Below are positions 4,437 through 6,378 of a DNA stretch of 6,378 bases, piece after piece. The stretch is from Candidatus Bathyarchaeota archaeon (GTDB lineage Archaea > Thermoproteota > Bathyarchaeia > EX4484-135 > B24-G1): assembly GCA_003662535.1 (NCBI GenBank), contig QMYG01000037.1:1-6378 (forward strand). The letters are read 5' to 3'. The translations under genes and the position numbers were made by a program. Each line of letters begins with the position of its first letter. The first letter of the stretch is position 1. The notes under the pieces were generated by a model. It did no database searches. It was not told the DNA's origin and saw only the letters and a list, made by a program, of their open reading frames with translations.

Positions 4437-5564
4437 ATGGCTGTGAGGCGTTTCTGGCAGGGGAGCACCGCCTGCGTCGAGGGTGCGATAGCGGCTGGCT
4501 GCAGGTTCTTCGCAGGCTACCCGATCACGCCAGCCAGCGAGATCGCTGAGCGGATGGCTAGGCGTCTACCTGAGGTGGGCGGGGTCTTCGTCCAGATGGA
4601 GGATGAAATCGCCTCCATCTCGGCGGTTATCGGAGCCAGCTGGGCTGGCGCCAAGGCCATGACCGCCACTTCTGGGCCGGGCTTCAGCCTCATGCAGGAA
4701 AGCATCGGCTACGCCTTCATGACCGAGACGCCCTGCGTGATTGTGGACGTGCAGAGGCTTGGGCCAAGCACGGGGCAAGCCACGAAATGCGGACAGGGAG
4801 ACGTGATGCAGGCGAGATGGGGCACACACGGAGACTACGCAGCCATAGTCCTGTCACCGAACTCCGTGGAGGAGATGTTCACCCTCACGGTCAGGGCCTT
4901 CAACCTCTCAGAGCAATACAGGACGCCTGTGGTTCTGCTCTCGGACGAGGTCGTCGCCCACATGCACGAAACAGCAACAATACCAGAAACCCACGAAATA
5001 ACAGTCGTAGAAAGGCGTAGACCAAGCCCGGGGGAAACAAGATTCTTCGGCGGATACGAGGTGCCCCCCATGCCTAGGGTCGGAGACGGCTTCAACGTGG
5101 CTGTAACGGGGTCCACGCACGACGAGCGTGGTGTGCGTTTTACGCAGGACGCCGAGGTTCACCGCCGCCTCGTTGGTAGACTCGTTGGTAAGATTAGGCG
5201 TAATGCCGACAGGATTGTGGATTTTGAATGCTACGGCGTGGAGAACTGCGATGTAGGCGTAGTCGCCTATGGCTGCGTTTCTCGTTCGTTGCCCGAACTC
5301 GTGGAGCTGGCTAGGGAGAAAGGCGTTTCAGTCGGCTATGTCAGGCCAAGGACTCTTTGGCCCCCGCCTGAGAAGCCGATCAGAGAGCTGGCTGAATCCT
5401 GCGGTGTCATCATCATGGCGGAGCTGAACTTGGGTGAATACCTGCTCGAGGTTGAGCGCATCGTGGCTGGCAGTGCTAAAGTTGTTCCCGTGAATAAGGT
5501 TGGGGGCGGCGAGATGATTACGCCAGAGGAGCTTTTAGCAGAGGTTCTGAAGGTGGTTGGGTGA
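4437..5564 (+). CDS. korA: 2-oxoacid:ferredoxin oxidoreductase alpha subunit (2-oxoglutarate type)
   Basis: A 375-residue protein from the ATG at 4437. It starts with FWQGSTACVEGAIAAGCRFFAGYPITPASE; the YPITP loop at 28-32 carries the conserved Thr (T31) that contacts the 2-oxoacid. QMEDEIASI (53-61), TATSGPGFSLMQE (76-88) and GPSTGQATKCGQGDVMQARWG (109-129) follow, all hallmarks of the KorA pyrimidine-binding domain. The C-terminal third (DVGVVAYGC onward) is the transketolase-like domain II. With KorB it converts 2-oxoglutarate plus CoA to succinyl-CoA, CO2 and reduced ferredoxin in the cytoplasm, or runs in reverse for carbon fixation. There is no fused gamma domain, so a separate gamma (and perhaps delta) subunit is expected. 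An in-frame ATG at 4404 would add 11 residues but sits in the likely promoter; the GTG at 4443 is also possible. Its stop overlaps the korB start. Confidence 0.92.
   Translation: MAVRRFWQGSTACVEGAIAAGCRFFAGYPITPASEIAERMARRLPEVGGVFVQMEDEIASISAVIGASWAGAKAMTATSGPGFSLMQESIGYAFMTETPCVIVDVQRLGPSTGQATKCGQGDVMQARWGTHGDYAAIVLSPNSVEEMFTLTVRAFNLSEQYRTPVVLLSDEVVAHMHETATIPETHEITVVERRRPSPGETRFFGGYEVPPMPRVGDGFNVAVTGSTHDERGVRFTQDAEVHRRLVGRLVGKIRRNADRIVDFECYGVENCDVGVVAYGCVSRSLPELVELAREKGVSVGYVRPRTLWPPPEKPIRELAESCGVIIMAELNLGEYLLEVERIVAGSAKVVPVNKVGGGEMITPEELLAEVLKVVG
5550..5556 (+). promoter_or_regulatory. AAGGTGG ribosome binding site of korB
   Basis: AAGGTGG lies within the end of korA, 7 bases before the korB ATG at 5564, and supports that start in the TGATG overlap. 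Confidence 0.5.
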
Positions 5565-6378
5565 TGGCCTCCGGGGGCTTCTCTGTTAGGAGATACCTGC
5601 GTGAGGGGCTTCGCCTCCCCTTCTGCCCGGGATGCGGAAACTTCACAATCATCAATGCCTTCCTCAGGGCTGTCTACGAGCTTGGGCACGAAGACCTGAG
5701 CGGTTTCTGTTTCTGTAGTGGGATTGGCTGTGCGGCTTGGATTCCGTCCCCATACTTTAAGGCGGACTCAATACACACGACGCATGGGAGGAGCATCCCT
5801 GTGGCTACGGGGGTCAAGCTCGTCCGCCCCGAGCTTACAGTGGTCGTTTTTGGTGGGGATGGGGACCTAGCTGGAATCGGCGGGAACCACCTGATTCACG
5901 CTGCTAGACGCAACGTAGACTTGAAGGTTGTTATGGTGAATAACATGGTTTACGGGATGACGGGTGGTCAGGTTGCGCCGACGACTCCCCTCGGCGTGAA
6001 GACTGCTACAACTCCCTATGGGTGCTTCGAGTATCCGTTGGATGTGGCTGGGGTTGTTGCGGCTGCCGGCGCCAACTACGTGGCTAGGTGGACGACAGCC
6101 CACGTAGACAAGCTTAGAGAAGCATTTAAGGAGGCGTTGCAGTGGCGTGGCTTCTGCTTCGTAGAAGTCGTAAGCCAGTGCCCCACAAACTTCGGTAGGC
6201 GGGTCGGCTTCAAAAGCGTCAAGGAGATGCTTCAGTGGTTTAGGGAAAGGTCGATATCTGTCGAAGATGCGAGGGGCCTATCGCCCGAAGAGCTTGAGGG
6301 CAGAATCGTCGTCGGCTGCTTCGCCCGCCGTAGGCGCCCAACGCTGGGCGACACCCTGAGGGAGAAACTCTATATAGG
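5564..6378 (+). CDS. korB: 2-oxoacid:ferredoxin oxidoreductase beta subunit (3' partial)
   Basis: I translated this frame by hand: 271 codons without a stop, running off the window. The ATG at 5564 shares its A with the korA stop, and AAGGTGG lies 7 bases upstream. CPGCG (21-25), SGIGC (52-56) and C206 in VVSQCPT give the four Cys ligands (C21, C24, C56, C206) of the single 4Fe-4S cluster. THGRSIPVATGVKLV, then GGDGDLAGIGG (97-107) and VNNMVYGMTGGQ (125-136), form the thiamine diphosphate and Mg2+ site. YGMTGGQVAPTTP followed by PYG and a late VARWTT is the pattern of 2-oxoglutarate-type KorB of multi-subunit enzymes, not the TKGQ form of two-subunit archaeal OFORs. The usual length is about 280-300, so little is missing. 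The pair forms one operon, probably continuing into a gamma subunit. Confidence 0.92.
   Translation, partial: MASGGFSVRRYLREGLRLPFCPGCGNFTIINAFLRAVYELGHEDLSGFCFCSGIGCAAWIPSPYFKADSIHTTHGRSIPVATGVKLVRPELTVVVFGGDGDLAGIGGNHLIHAARRNVDLKVVMVNNMVYGMTGGQVAPTTPLGVKTATTPYGCFEYPLDVAGVVAAAGANYVARWTTAHVDKLREAFKEALQWRGFCFVEVVSQCPTNFGRRVGFKSVKEMLQWFRERSISVEDARGLSPEELEGRIVVGCFARRRRPTLGDTLREKLYI

Noticed and set aside
4517..5689. Minus-strand readings across korA and into korB
   Set aside because: Antisense to strongly conserved OFOR subunits; no start signals.
5867..6103. Minus-strand reading of 78 codons opposite korB
   Set aside because: It covers the thiamine diphosphate site of korB on the other strand; the korB reading is certain.
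6365..6378. CTCTATATAGG at the right edge as a promoter
   Set aside because: It lies inside the korB reading frame and its downstream context is not in the window, so it cannot be judged.
1..6378. CRISPR arrays, insertion sequences or terminal inverted repeats
   Set aside because: I saw no regularly spaced repeats, no transposase motifs and no paired terminal inverted repeats.

Overview
The window looks archaeal. It has box-A-type (TATA-like) promoters, purine-rich ribosome binding sites of the GAGGTG/AGGTG kind and frequent TTG/GTG start candidates. It also carries a tRNA gene with an encoded CCA end, an AbrB-type VapBC pair, a membrane-anchored Lon-like (S16) protease without an ATPase domain, a PrsW-family protein with an N-terminal zinc ribbon, and archaeal-type 2-oxoacid:ferredoxin oxidoreductase subunits. 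I cannot fix the lineage from this alone; a thermophilic or mesophilic member of the Thermoproteota or a related phylum is my guess.

Layout. 1-815 (+): the C-terminal part of a surface protein made of tandem Ig-like repeats with a C-terminal membrane anchor; it begins outside the window. 861-2082 (-): a small two-helix membrane protein with its own promoter, and a membrane-anchored Lon-like serine protease. 2125-2403 (-): no intact gene, but the remains of a VapBC toxin-antitoxin pair, in which the toxin is frameshifted and lacks its C-terminal half. 2486-3114 (-): an intact VapBC pair, with an AbrB-fold antitoxin overlapping a PIN-domain toxin, preceded by a good promoter and a repeated palindromic element that is a natural operator candidate. 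3227-3304 (-): tRNA-Gly(CCC) with an unusual C at position 33. 3339-4361 (-): zinc-ribbon/PrsW-family intramembrane protease. 4437-6378 (+): korA-korB, alpha and beta subunits of a 2-oxoglutarate-type ferredoxin oxidoreductase; korB runs off the right edge.

How it fits together. The left third is a cell-envelope neighbourhood (anchored repeat protein, small membrane protein, extracytoplasmic protease). The middle is an accessory toxin-antitoxin patch next to a tRNA gene, with one live and one dead module. The right part is core metabolism: KorAB makes or uses acyl-CoA with ferredoxin as the electron carrier. PrsW and korA are divergent and share a short control region. The items most worth a second look are the decayed second VapBC, the repeated operator-like element at the vapB start, the C33 tRNA-Gly, and abrupt switches in amino/keto base skew that cut across gene boundaries. 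I see no CRISPR array, insertion sequence or clearly new multi-gene system.
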